Assembly: GCF_001637225.1 (NCBI RefSeq)
Contig: NZ_LVJI01000035.1
Coordinates: 1-64,000 of the forward strand
From: Paenibacillus antarcticus
Lineage (GTDB): Bacteria > Bacillota > Bacilli > Paenibacillales > Paenibacillaceae
Direction of reading: 5' to 3'
DNA length: 64,000 bases
The translations under genes and the position numbers were made by a program. Positions 50,501 through 57,108 of the stretch are shown here, piece by piece (positions within the stretch are counted from its first letter, which is position 1; every line of letters begins with the position of its first letter). Below the pieces are notes generated by a model. It did no database searches. It was not told where the DNA came from and saw only the letters and a program-made list of their open reading frames with translations.

Positions 50501-51968
50501 TCGTCTACAAGAGCAATTCGGAGTTCATGTGCCACTGAGAGCATTGTTCTTGAATCCAACTGTGGAATCATTGGCGGCTGTTATCGATGGTGAGCATACA
50601 CAAGTGTATCAAGCAATTCAGCGTCAAGTGGATCAAGAGTATTACACGATGTCACGGGCACAGAGAAGGCAATATGTGCTTCAACTCATATCTGGTGAAG
50701 CGACGATGTATCATGTACCATTTGCCCTACAGATTCGTGGTCAGCTTGATGCTGTAAGACTTGAGGGAGCATTCGCTGCATTAATTGCTAGACATGAGAG
50801 CCTCAGGACGACGTTCCACTATGTAAATGGTGAGTTCAGGCAACGTGTTCACCCTGCAGTGGATTTTAAGCTGGAAGGAAATGCTTGGGCAAGAATGACA
50901 GCTAGACGATTGCTGCCTGAATCAGGGATAGATGAGATTATCACCCGATTAATGGAACGATTTATACGGCCATTTGATCTCGCAAAAGGTCCGATGCTAA
51001 AGGTGGGGCTTGTCCCACTAGAGGAGGAACGCTACCTGCTGTTGCTGGATATGCATCATATCGTAACAGATGGTGTTTCTGTGAGTGTACTTCTGAAAGA
51101 GTTGACCGCACTATATAGCGGCGATGAGCTGCCTGAGCTACGTGTGCAATATCGGGATTATAGCGCTTGGCAAGAGGAGCGACTCAGCGGAGAAGTGTAT
51201 GCGGCGCATGAGAGATATTGGTTAGAGACATTCTCGGGTGAGTTACCGGTGCTAGAACTGCCAACGGATAAACCTCGCCAAGTGATTCAGAGCTATAACG
51301 GGCAAAACTATGCGTTTAAATTGGACGCTGATCTTGCGCAGCAAGCGCATCGCCTAGCCAGAAAACAAGGAACAACGCTTTATACTGTGCTACTAAGTGC
51401 TTATGCGGTGCTACTTAGTAAATACAGCGGACAAGAGGATATTGTGATAGGCACACCAGTGGCAGGACGAAGTCATGTCGATGCGGAAGGTTTGATCGGC
51501 ATGTTCATTAACACGGTGGTGATTCGTAGCCGTCCTGAAGCAACAAGAACGATTGGCAGCTATGTTAAGGAGCTGCATGATGATGTATTACTTGCGCTGG
51601 AACATCAGGAGTATCCATTTGAGGATCTGGTGGAGCGTTTGGGAATTGAACAAGATCGGAGCCGCAACCCGCTGTTTGATACGATGTTTATTTTGCAAAA
51701 TATGGAACGAACGGCAATTCATACGGGTGGGTTGACCTTCGAGTCGCAGCCGTTTGAGTCAGGTGTCAGTAAGTTTGATCTGACACTAGAGGCAGTGGAG
51801 AGCGGGGCGGAAATTGTGCTCAGCCTAGAGTACGCGACAGATTTGTTCCATGAGGAAACCATTATGGCAATGGCACAGCATTACTATGCAATTGTTCGAG
51901 AGATGACAGCTTCCGAGGGTATAGAACGTACGATTGGTGAGCTTATAAAGGTAGATGGAAATATTTAA
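38565..51968 (+). CDS. PKS-NRPS 2: KS-ACP, three amino-acid modules, terminal C domain
   Basis: This 4467-residue hybrid starts with a ketosynthase (about 25-450; Cys203 in DTACSSS, His336 in EAHGTGT, His376 in SNIGHLD). A KS-AT linker and post-AT segment (VYPFDRHSCW) follow with no AT, so malonate must come in trans; then an ACP (Ser724). There is no KR, DH or ER. Next: C4 (HHIASDG 911), A4 (1377), PCP (Ser1772); C5 (1975), A5 (2455), PCP (Ser2854); C6 (3072), A6 (3572), PCP (Ser3971); C7 (HHIVTDG 4164), which ends the protein. By-eye codes: A4 DVCYMVGIC(K), unassigned; A5 and A6 both DIVQMGLVW(K), close to the glycine code DILQLGLIWK. C7 must use the PCP-bound residue of NRPS3 as acceptor. 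No E or TE domain. The start follows GGAAGGGAG. Confidence 0.93.
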   Translation: MFQLDLLEEKSDILKSDIFDDEIIETSLNEIAIVGISAKLPQAQTHNEFWDVLLSGIDCVGEFPASRRRELEPYLHKLGAMYNNVSIFDGAYLDDISSFDYSFFRLSPKEASLMSPNQRLFLQTACNALEDGGYGGEALQGTRTGVFIGHNADALHDYKRVIEAVNPEALSLAAPGNLSSMIASRISYLLNLRGPAISVDTACSSSLVAVHLACQSIRSGECDTALAGSVKINLLPLDIGIRLGIESSDNRAKPFDDSSDGTGIGDGVVAMLLKPLSTALQDGDHIYAVIKGSATNQDGSSVGITAPNALAQEDVIVRAWEAAGIDPETVTYMEAHGTGTMLGDPIEVDGITRAFSRFTDKMQFCAIGSVKSNIGHLDHAAGIAGLLKGVLSLYNKQLPPTLHFRLPNRKISFVDSPLYVNNELMPWSDEDGARRCGVSAFGMSGTNCHVVLEEAPQINNEISKNDVSILCLSGHSKRALKQIVQNYQEWISARDMDSWSMEDLCFTAATGRGHYKYRLAIVATDQVELRRILNSLDIERIGDKNTQDVYYGLSASSDAVISDEVLVQELLDHEASGERRDRGILNQIAERYVAGVRMDWARMYSRGSRQRIPIPVYPFDRHSCWVEESSDKPNISPLSMIQDLWTRNEVPADLRIEMEETFAKWRGRLQQQYQVDKGQGKAVLLLGECGNMEVGQSVAEVWGEILGYNELHTEANFYELGGDSIIALKIMNRLSERLSVRLEVVDLLANPVLGSFVDEVAERRLKSVQEVKDEAIIILPIPSAEHYAISSPQQRMYLQQLATPGDRSYNLPELLHIDGVIDAAKLESSIQTLIQRHEMLRTSFAVVEGEIRQIVHEDVSFTLNRLQVNEEDLSLVLQNMFVPFDLSKAPLLYATLLTINPDQHVLLLDLHHIASDGMSAGILLSELIRIYRGDLLEPLKLQYRDYAAWQQQLPQSERMERQRQYWMNQCEGEWPVLQLPTDFPRPPVKSSRGETFDLYMDVGLSASIRELAKGTESTLFMVLLSAYYTLLAKYTGGEDFAVGTPISGRVNREVESVVGMFVGTLVLRGYPQADKTFLQLLSEVKATAVNAYKNADFPFEELVQLVDRRDASRNPLFDTMFIMQNLNTPDFSGDGLTYKHERFPHGTAKYDLMIQAVEGKEGIRLVVEYCTDLFRPETAQTFMRHYISLLQYVANNPGHTLADCEMLSVQDYNQLLTDFGSRDTQFDPPRRFHESFEEQVQWVPESCAISHRGESITYRELNERSNRLARRLQRSGVGAHTIVGVMAERSIPMLVGMIAIMKAGGAYLPIDPNFPQKRIDYLLSDSETKLLLTDQMDAVEIESSIELIGLDGDYVYEGDESNLEMTGSVEDPMYVIYTSGSTGEPKGVVVSHRSLFNFSHSLKRFFGERFDERDRCLSLTNISFDVSVCELFMPLMFGASVILYPEPKLIDPRQLASVIASEGVTFAYIPPTLLKDVARALEQSKVKLQLNKMLVGVEPIKDETLELFVSLNPNICIVNGYGPTEATICSNMYVYEHGMPSGKTVPIGGPMHGVEIYILGFGDRLAPIGVTGELCIAGSGLALGYYNKPELTASRFVRHPMLDGKLLYRTGDLAKWLPDGNAMYMGRLDHQIKIRGIRVELGEIQTHLLRHEAVEEAFVIATEDNEGDKRICAYIVLNREIEKAEIKNSLKSKLPDYMIPSYLIAIDAIPLTPNGKVDRKALPEPSLQLQEVRDVVLPRTTLEANVAEVWQDVLGFGGFSIYDDFFELGGHSLKAAVLAGRIHAKIGIEVPLGILFQAPTVVLMAGWISDEVNRNGGQLTPTYERIQRQPDQANYPMSRAQRRLYLLGLLSAEDTAYNLSFVMHIRGKLDVVKLTEAFVAVITRHEILRTTFHYEGIEFNQRIHTNLMFELENIELSEDEKSSMLSDSTIVTTKDFIDGLMLKFIQPFDLETGPLLRVGLVSMEQDGHLLLLDMHHIVSDGVSIGVLVKELTDLYGGNIPLDLPIQYRDYSVWQELKLQGASYAGHQEHWLQTFEGELPVLELPTDKTRPSVQSYEGRTIHFTLNAEVAQGARRLARENNTTLYTVLLGAYAILLGRYSGQEDMIIGTPVAGRSHVDVEGLIGMFVNTVAVRTRPEEERTLGEYVNLLHHEVLLALEHQEYPFEELVERLAIEKDQSRNPLFDTMFILQNMDHSVLKAGELTFEQLQFDPGISKFDLTMIAAESGNEIEFTLEYATSLFHEETIQRLARHYLAIVSEMTVSDGSTRRLGNLVMMDDEEKAQLLTVFNRSESEVGTDGFIPADEHAQWVSILTEIEQQAERTPDAAAIQCGTQQMTYRELNEQANGLAHTLRSRGVGPERIVALMADRSPQLIVAILGIMKSGGAYVAIDPSYPAERISWMLEDCGEQLLLTEKAYAGRVPSAVEEWYLDDPDLYAMERSNLESVCHPDHLAYVLYTSGSTGRPKGAMIEHRGLASFVKGFRDSLPMAEGQGILAMATVSFDIFVVESLLPLTLGMRIVLANEEERNDAYLLQELMAKHEVDVLQITPSRFKWWMAQVGQTESWKALSVVMIGAEPLTLELLERLRRVTQARIFNLYGPTETTVWTSVCEVTEGEVITIGTPIAGAGMVVLNAKLQPQPIGVVGELYIGGSGVGRGYLSHPEWNEGVFISNPFCAGERMYRTGDLGRRLANGEFVYAGRRDHQVKIRGHRIEIGEVEQQLLSYGQVKEANVMAFKEADGEYALCAYVVLDEHWGVENDSQSLSGVTSELRQHLSGRLPAYMIPSYVMSLQSIPLTPTGKVDRKALPKPEVSERSEPQHTPPRNETERRLTALWQDLLQIDNIGATDSFFELGGHSLKAAALVSRVQEQFGVHVSLRALFLNSTVESLAAVIDADGERKQAYQAIQRQADREYYPMSRAQRRQFMLQLISGEATMYHVPFAVQIRGKLDSVRLAEAFGALVARHESLRTTFHYMDGEFTQRIHPVQEFEHGIDSYGAFKLEQYVLEREITDKWVLGSVISADCQQTVTDTLADGLMDDLMTQFVRPFDLGRDSLLRAGLIRLDEHCQLLLLDMHHIVTDGVSVSVLLKELTALYSGDELPELRVQYRDYSAWQEERLSGEVYESHERYWLETFSGELPMLVLPNDKPRPLIQSFEGQRYAFMLDEELTKRAHRLAREQGTTLYTVLMSAYAVLLGKYSGLEDIVIGTPVAGRGHVDVEGLIGMFINTVAIRCRPQLGRTVGSYIKELHDYVLLALEHQEYPFEDLVERLELEKDQSHNPLFDTMFILQNMERSALEAGGLIFESMPFEPGVSKFDLTLEAVESGAEIMFSMEYATALFHEETIIRMADHYCAIIQEMTADRGIERTLGELKLLNEAERIELLDVFESSILMNNGTIINAQKEECTTKWDGCTDKQELPQSHTSSDWKSILLEIEQQAERTPDAAAIQCGTEQMTYRELNEQANGLAHTLRSRGVGPERIVALMADRSPQLIVAILGIMKAGGAYVAIDPSYPTERISWMLEDCGEQLLLTEKAYAGRVPSAVEEWYLDDPDLYATERSNLESVCEPNHLAYVLYTSGSTGRPKGAMIEHRGLASFIKGFRDSLPMAEGQGILAMATVSFDIFIVESLLPLTLGMRIVLANEEERNDAYLLQELMAKHEVDVLQITPSRFKWWMAQVGQTESWKALSVVMIGAEPLTLELLERLRRVTQARIFNLYGPTETTVWTSVCEVTEGEVITIGTPIAGAGMVVLNAKLQLQPIGVVGELYIGGSGVGRGYLSHPEWNEGVFIPNPFCVGERMYRTGDLGRRLANGEFVYAGRRDHQVKIRGHRIEIGEVEQQLLSHAHVKEVVVVAFKEGDGEHALCAYVVMDAYQRIENDSQSLSIMTSELRQHLSSRLPAYMIPAHVVPMEAIPLTPTGKVDRKVLPKPARTELSQRQYVAPRNDTERRLAVLWQELLQTDHIGVTDSFFELGGHSLKAAALVSRLQEQFGVHVPLRALFLNPTVESLAAVIDGEHTQVYQAIQRQVDQEYYTMSRAQRRQYVLQLISGEATMYHVPFALQIRGQLDAVRLEGAFAALIARHESLRTTFHYVNGEFRQRVHPAVDFKLEGNAWARMTARRLLPESGIDEIITRLMERFIRPFDLAKGPMLKVGLVPLEEERYLLLLDMHHIVTDGVSVSVLLKELTALYSGDELPELRVQYRDYSAWQEERLSGEVYAAHERYWLETFSGELPVLELPTDKPRQVIQSYNGQNYAFKLDADLAQQAHRLARKQGTTLYTVLLSAYAVLLSKYSGQEDIVIGTPVAGRSHVDAEGLIGMFINTVVIRSRPEATRTIGSYVKELHDDVLLALEHQEYPFEDLVERLGIEQDRSRNPLFDTMFILQNMERTAIHTGGLTFESQPFESGVSKFDLTLEAVESGAEIVLSLEYATDLFHEETIMAMAQHYYAIVREMTASEGIERTIGELIKVDGNI
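45501..46676 (+). repeat. Duplicated adenylation-domain segment, copy 1 (A5)
   Basis: This 1.2-kb segment is nearly identical at DNA level to 48852-50027 (constant offset 3351). Across about 320 bases from 46140 only one or two differences were seen. Similarity drops on both sides. Confidence 0.85.
48852..50027 (+). repeat. Duplicated adenylation-domain segment, copy 2 (A6)
   Basis: Partner of 45501-46676. Most differences are silent third-position changes. The specificity residues are identical, so both modules should activate the same amino acid. Confidence 0.85.
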
Positions 51969-52066
51969 GAGGTTAGAATTATCCCCGATAGGATGACGAA
52001 TATGTCGTCCATCGGGAAATACTTCGTTTTGAAGATATGCCCAAATATGAAGGAGGATGTAATCAG

Positions 52067-53038
52067 ATGAAATTAACACTCGAGAGAAAGCCATTTAATG
52101 AGTTTTGGATGAATTGTATGCTGAACCAAGCGTTCTCGATTGCTGAATCTACACATTCAAGCTACCGATATGCTGCTTATCTGAATATTTATAGCTATTT
52201 TCCTTGGGCTGCGGCCACGGATAGTGAGTTCCGTTATCCCACGATTGACAGCTTATATTATTTGGATGATTGGACAAGGTTCCCGTTAACTGGAGTCATT
52301 AAATTGATTGAGCCAGGACATTTTAGCAATAAAGAAGCATTTACGGAAGAGATAAAAGAGGTGCTGCGCGGTGGTCGTAATTTGAGTCTGAATGTCGATT
52401 TGTATTATTGGCTACCTGATAGCTTAGCATGGAAGAAATTCCATTGGTATCATTATTCGTTGTTCAATGGTTACGATGATGAGCGTTCGTCTTTCTATGT
52501 AATAGATGATACACTTGCCGGCTATCTCGAGTACGAGGTGCCGGAAGAACGGCTTAAGAAAGCATTCAATAACGCTGAATATAACATCAACACAAATTAT
52601 ACAGGTCCTGCTTACTACATATATAATTTACACACAAGTATAGAGCCTTATGAGCTTAAGATATCTGAGGTTGTTGAGAATGCTGAAAGGTTAGCTCGAG
52701 AGCTAGAGGACTTCTCAATGGAAGGCATGTGGAACGTGGATACAAGGCAGGAGAAATATAGTTCTCATATTACGTATGCGCTAATTGGTATCAATATTAT
52801 TTGCAATCGGCATATAGCAAACGTAGCGCTTATTCGCACTTTGCAAGAGCAAAAGCTACTAGATGAGAAGCTCTGCGAAGCTCTATCAGAACGAATAGAT
52901 GTTATCCGTGACGGATGGGACGAGGTAAAACAAGCATTTGTGACTCATAAATTCGATCGTATAAGAGAAATCGAACGTGCTGAAGGGCTCTTGTCCAAGG
53001 AGCGAGAATTCTGGAGAATGCTCGTTGATGGAGCGTAA
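52067..53038 (+). CDS. BtrH-like papain-fold acyltransferase/peptidase
   Basis: ATG 52067 is chosen because AAGGAGGAT lies eight bases upstream. The 323-residue protein resembles the butirosin BtrH N-terminal/C39-like family found in NRPS and aminoglycoside clusters. A likely catalytic Cys is at residue 17 (FWMNC), with His129 or His131 (WHWY-type FHWYHYSLFNGYDD) and Asp147/148 (VIDD). BtrH itself moves an acyl chain from an acyl-carrier protein to an amine via a cysteine. In this operon, between the NRPS2 and NRPS3 genes, a role in off-loading or in transferring the chain to an amine acceptor is inferred. No signal peptide. The C-terminal half is helical and unassigned. Confidence 0.65.
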   Translation: MKLTLERKPFNEFWMNCMLNQAFSIAESTHSSYRYAAYLNIYSYFPWAAATDSEFRYPTIDSLYYLDDWTRFPLTGVIKLIEPGHFSNKEAFTEEIKEVLRGGRNLSLNVDLYYWLPDSLAWKKFHWYHYSLFNGYDDERSSFYVIDDTLAGYLEYEVPEERLKKAFNNAEYNINTNYTGPAYYIYNLHTSIEPYELKISEVVENAERLARELEDFSMEGMWNVDTRQEKYSSHITYALIGINIICNRHIANVALIRTLQEQKLLDEKLCEALSERIDVIRDGWDEVKQAFVTHKFDRIREIERAEGLLSKEREFWRMLVDGA

Positions 53039-53040
53039 AC

Positions 53041-53799
53041 ATGATGAACAGCTACCTACGTAAGGTGCCAACAATAAACCGCATACCGTTGCTCTGTCTA
53101 CCCTATGCGGGTAGTTCAGCTCAAATCTACAAAAAATGGTCAAAGGGAATAGATCCCTCCATTTCGTTAATCCCAGTTGAAATGGCCGGGAGAGGGAGCA
53201 GAATGCGAGAGCAGCTTTACGAGGATATACATGAAGCGACCAAAGATTTGCTTCGTCTGGTTCGTGAATATACATGTGATCAGTACGCCATATTTGGCCA
53301 TAGTATGGGAAGTATGCTTGCCTACGAGCTTATTCATCTTATCCACGCAGAAGGCCTTCCGCTCCCGATGGCTACTTTCATGTCTGGTAGGGATGCACCT
53401 CATTGTGCAGATATAGACCGAATGACATATCAACTCCCGGATGAAGAATTCATTGCTGAAGTGCAGAGTCTAGGTGGAACGCCACTGGAATTATTTCAAG
53501 ATCAAGGTCTGCGGAATTTATTTATGCCTATTTTGCGTGCAGATTTCAAGCTGGTTGGTACGTATGAACATATACCGAAAGAACCACTTCCATTAAAGCT
53601 AATTGTATTAAACGGCATAGGGGATACAAGCTTACGGTGTGACGTTGAGGAATGGAAAACACATACCAATCAGACCTGCGATATCGTACATTTCGAGGGA
53701 AGTCATTTCTTCATACACGAGCAGGAACATGAGGTTGTATCTCTGATCAACGATAGACTTCTGAGGATGTCGGCTGACAGTAGAATCACGCATAAATAG
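53041..53799 (+). CDS. Stand-alone thioesterase (type II, GrsT-like)
   Basis: The 252-residue alpha/beta hydrolase has the opening LLCLPYAGSSAQIYKKW and EMAGRGSR typical of type II NRPS/PKS thioesterases. The nucleophile elbow is GHSMG (Ser88), and the catalytic His lies in GSHFFI (His222), with an Asp in GIGDTS. Type II enzymes remove wrong or stalled acyl groups from carrier proteins. Because none of the three NRPS proteins has a thioesterase domain, this enzyme could also release the final product. It begins two bases after the BtrH-like gene, so the two are translationally linked. Confidence 0.92.
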   Translation: MMNSYLRKVPTINRIPLLCLPYAGSSAQIYKKWSKGIDPSISLIPVEMAGRGSRMREQLYEDIHEATKDLLRLVREYTCDQYAIFGHSMGSMLAYELIHLIHAEGLPLPMATFMSGRDAPHCADIDRMTYQLPDEEFIAEVQSLGGTPLELFQDQGLRNLFMPILRADFKLVGTYEHIPKEPLPLKLIVLNGIGDTSLRCDVEEWKTHTNQTCDIVHFEGSHFFIHEQEHEVVSLINDRLLRMSADSRITHK

Positions 53800-53817
53800 T
53801 AGGGAGGTTCGAAGGGA

Positions 53818-56800
53818 ATGGATATGGTTGTTCAGCCTACCAAGGAAACGATTCGGAGTACACAAGACTTATGGAATGAAGTGCGAGGTTTTCCTTCTGA
53901 TCGAAGAGGTGGGATTGATGATTTTCGTATCATGGAGCAACAGATAAGGTTGGATGATGAGCTTACCAGTCATTTGCTACGAAAAGCTACCGGGTCTAAT
54001 CATCGATTGTATACGACACTCCTTACTGCTGTATATATATTACTGTATAAATATACGCAAGATGATAGGTTAATTGTTGGTATTCCAAGTATAGATATAG
54101 GTAGCTCAAACGGCTCTAACGGTCAGGGATGGGTTCCACTGCGTATTGATGTTAGTGAAGAGGATTCACTTGTATCTCTGTTGGGGCAATTGGAGGACAC
54201 AACAAATGATGTGAGACGGCATGTTGCGTACAATAATGAGCATTTCGATGAGAGAGTTGCACATGAAGCTGACTCTTCCGTTCCACATGCAACAAGTGAA
54301 TTTTATTTAAGACAGGCCACAGCAGTTGTGCTAGAAAATATACATGGGAAATCATATGATCAACAAGTTGGATTACTCTTTTCATTCCGAATCGTGGAGC
54401 AATTGGGGTCAGCTATTGAGCTTACCATTCAATATAATGAAGATGCATACAGCGCTAATATGGTAGAAAATTTAGGGTTGCAGGTTCAGAAGATGGCGAG
54501 ACTGCTAGTCGGAGAATCGGACTTACGACTGCAGGATATTACACTTCTGGATGTGTATGAAGTTAATGCGTTGCTCTTATCACATTGCGGTGTTGTATAC
54601 GACTCCTCACAAGACGATTTATTGATTTCGTCAAACAACGAGAACTCATCATCAATGGTACGAAATCCCGCAATAAGTATAGAGATGGAACTGACAAGGG
54701 AAAGATCAAGATGGACTTTGGATGGCAGGTTCGAGACGCAGGTCAGACAACATGCTGATGAGACAGCTCTTGTATGTGGACTGGAGTCTTTGACGTACCG
54801 CGAGCTAAACGAACGAGCAAATTCACTCGCCTCAAGGCTACGGAAGAACGGCGTAGACACGGGTGTGCTAGTTGGTTTGATGTTGGAGAGGACGTTGGAT
54901 CTTGTAGTAGGTATTATCGGTATATGGAAAGCGGGAGGCGCTTATGTACCTATTGATTTGGAATACCCGTCGTCACGTGTCGATTATATGTTGGAGGATA
55001 CCGCAGCCCGGGTGATGCTAACGCAGCAGCATCTACTGCATCGAATGCCCTCTTATACGGGTTCTATTATATGTATTAACGTTGAGGATGAACTGGGAAC
55101 AACAGGGGATACGTCGGCAATTTCTCCTTTGAAAGAGAGTAGTTCACCAGAAGATCTAGCTTATATCATTTATACTTCCGGCTCGACAGGTAAGCCCAAG
55201 GGTGTAGTCATTGAGCATGAAAGTGCAATACGTTTCATTGAAGGAATGGTAGAAGAAGTAGAATGTGTTCCAGGTAAAACTATTGTTGCGTTAGCGAGCG
55301 TAGCCTTTGATGTGTCAATCCATGATTTAATCATGCCTTTACTGTATGGCATGAAGGTTGTATTGGCGACGCAAGTCGAGCGCAGAGATCCAGAGCTGCT
55401 GGATCGTCTAATTATCAAGCATGACGTTCAGATGATGGTTTCGACTCCGATGAGACTACAAATGTTGCTTTCTGGTAGAGAAGAGCGTTCCTGTATGCGA
55501 CATTTGACGGATCTGATGATCGGTGGAGAACCTTTCATTCCAACGCTCTGGGATCGATTGAAGCGATATGATCATCTTTGTGTCTATAACGTGTATGGCC
55601 CGACCGAAACGACAGTGTGGTCGACAGTACAGCGAATTGTGGATGACCACCCTGGTATTGGTAAAGCTCTTAAAGGTGTTCGGACATATATTCTGGATAA
55701 GCGCGGAAATCTCCAGCCTCCGGGTGTTACGGGTGAGTTATGTATAGCCGGTACGAGGCTTGCTCAGGGGTATTGGGGGAAATCGGAACTTACGAATAAA
55801 CAATTTGTTGCGGACCCTTTCTTTCCAGGGGAGCGGATGTATAGGACGGGTGATCTTGCACGCTTTCTTGCGGATGGAAGTATCGCGTTTCTAGGTAGGA
55901 GCGATTTTCAGGTGAAGATACGTGGTTACCGCGTCGAGTTAGAGGAAATTCAGTTGATGCTCTCACGTCATGAACAAATATACGAATCAGTAGCACTTCT
56001 GCAAGAGGATCAAAGGGGCGAGAAGTGGTTAAGCGCGTATTATGCCGCGGAGTATGAGTTGCCGTCAACGGAAATTCGTAGCTTCATGGCGAGTCGATTA
56101 CCAGAATATATGGTGCCTCAGCGATTTGTATGGCTAGCTAGTATGCCTCTGAACGCTAATGGAAAGATCGATAGAAACGCATTGCCTCAACTAAGTGATA
56201 ACGCTGTTCTAATGGATTACTCGAAATCTACTCTAACGTTCAAGCACCTAGAATCAGAAACGGAACGTGAAGTAGCATGCCTCTGGAAAGAATTACTTCA
56301 TAGGGAAGATTTGCATGGGGATGACAACTTCTTTGATATTGGAGGGAATTCCATTCTGCTAGTTGCGCTACATCATAGATTAGAAGAACGTTATCCAGAG
56401 CGTCTAACGGTTGCAGATCTGTTCGAGAATGCAACGCTTCGGGGCATGGCGGGAATATTGGATACCCCAGTCGGTGAAGAAGGTGAAATGGGCGAATTAA
56501 CGATGATGAAGGGTATGGAATTCGGGACCCAAGCAGGAGATGCTGAAGCAAGTACAGGAAGTATATCTGACATTAATGAGCTGAATCTGGAGGGATCGAT
56601 AAGTCGGGAACTAACGTGTATTGCAGAAATGCTTAACGTAGAATGTATTGATATATTGTTAACCGTCTATTTGTATGTACTATCCGATATTGCGATGACG
56701 GATGAAGTCGCTGTATTTGTAAAAGGTGGCGTAGGTGATCGTATCGTGCCTGTGACGCTGAACATGTCCCACTATATGGAATTTAACGAGATGATATCAG

Positions 56801-57108
56801 AAGTGAATCGTCAACGAAATGGTAGCACTTACTATACATTCTCTTCTCTCGCGACCGCTGCAGGATTCCGAGCTGCGGGCAATGGGATTATACCTTGGTT
56901 CTCAGCAACCGATATGGGATCAGTGAAAGAATATATGTCGATGATTGGTCTCGCGCTTCAACTTACGACGACTGAGTCTGAGTTGATGGTTTCATGTATT
57001 TACGACACTGCTGTATGGGATAAGTTTGGTATAGATGGTTTGCTATCCCTATATAAAGAATCTCTCGAAATCATGATGAAGGATCTTGGGGAAGGGCGTG
57101 AAGGGTAA
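53818..57108 (+). CDS. NRPS 3: half-C, A, PCP, half-C
   Basis: The 1096-residue protein has a complete adenylation domain (about 310-790; YTSGSTGKPKG from 452) and a carrier domain (GGNS, Ser845), flanked by two half-size condensation-like segments. The N-terminal one (1-300) resembles the C-terminal lobe (TTLLTAVYILLYKYT and LIVGIP) without HHxxxDG. The C-terminal one (about 905-1096) has the same character but is more diverged. The by-eye specificity code DVHVMGVVW(K) is unassigned. The missing catalytic condensation lobe should be supplied by C7 at the end of NRPS2, so this is the last elongation module. There is no release domain. The stop overlaps the acyltransferase start (TAATG). ATG follows GGGAGG. 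Confidence 0.9.
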   Translation: MDMVVQPTKETIRSTQDLWNEVRGFPSDRRGGIDDFRIMEQQIRLDDELTSHLLRKATGSNHRLYTTLLTAVYILLYKYTQDDRLIVGIPSIDIGSSNGSNGQGWVPLRIDVSEEDSLVSLLGQLEDTTNDVRRHVAYNNEHFDERVAHEADSSVPHATSEFYLRQATAVVLENIHGKSYDQQVGLLFSFRIVEQLGSAIELTIQYNEDAYSANMVENLGLQVQKMARLLVGESDLRLQDITLLDVYEVNALLLSHCGVVYDSSQDDLLISSNNENSSSMVRNPAISIEMELTRERSRWTLDGRFETQVRQHADETALVCGLESLTYRELNERANSLASRLRKNGVDTGVLVGLMLERTLDLVVGIIGIWKAGGAYVPIDLEYPSSRVDYMLEDTAARVMLTQQHLLHRMPSYTGSIICINVEDELGTTGDTSAISPLKESSSPEDLAYIIYTSGSTGKPKGVVIEHESAIRFIEGMVEEVECVPGKTIVALASVAFDVSIHDLIMPLLYGMKVVLATQVERRDPELLDRLIIKHDVQMMVSTPMRLQMLLSGREERSCMRHLTDLMIGGEPFIPTLWDRLKRYDHLCVYNVYGPTETTVWSTVQRIVDDHPGIGKALKGVRTYILDKRGNLQPPGVTGELCIAGTRLAQGYWGKSELTNKQFVADPFFPGERMYRTGDLARFLADGSIAFLGRSDFQVKIRGYRVELEEIQLMLSRHEQIYESVALLQEDQRGEKWLSAYYAAEYELPSTEIRSFMASRLPEYMVPQRFVWLASMPLNANGKIDRNALPQLSDNAVLMDYSKSTLTFKHLESETEREVACLWKELLHREDLHGDDNFFDIGGNSILLVALHHRLEERYPERLTVADLFENATLRGMAGILDTPVGEEGEMGELTMMKGMEFGTQAGDAEASTGSISDINELNLEGSISRELTCIAEMLNVECIDILLTVYLYVLSDIAMTDEVAVFVKGGVGDRIVPVTLNMSHYMEFNEMISEVNRQRNGSTYYTFSSLATAAGFRAAGNGIIPWFSATDMGSVKEYMSMIGLALQLTTTESELMVSCIYDTAVWDKFGIDGLLSLYKESLEIMMKDLGEGREG

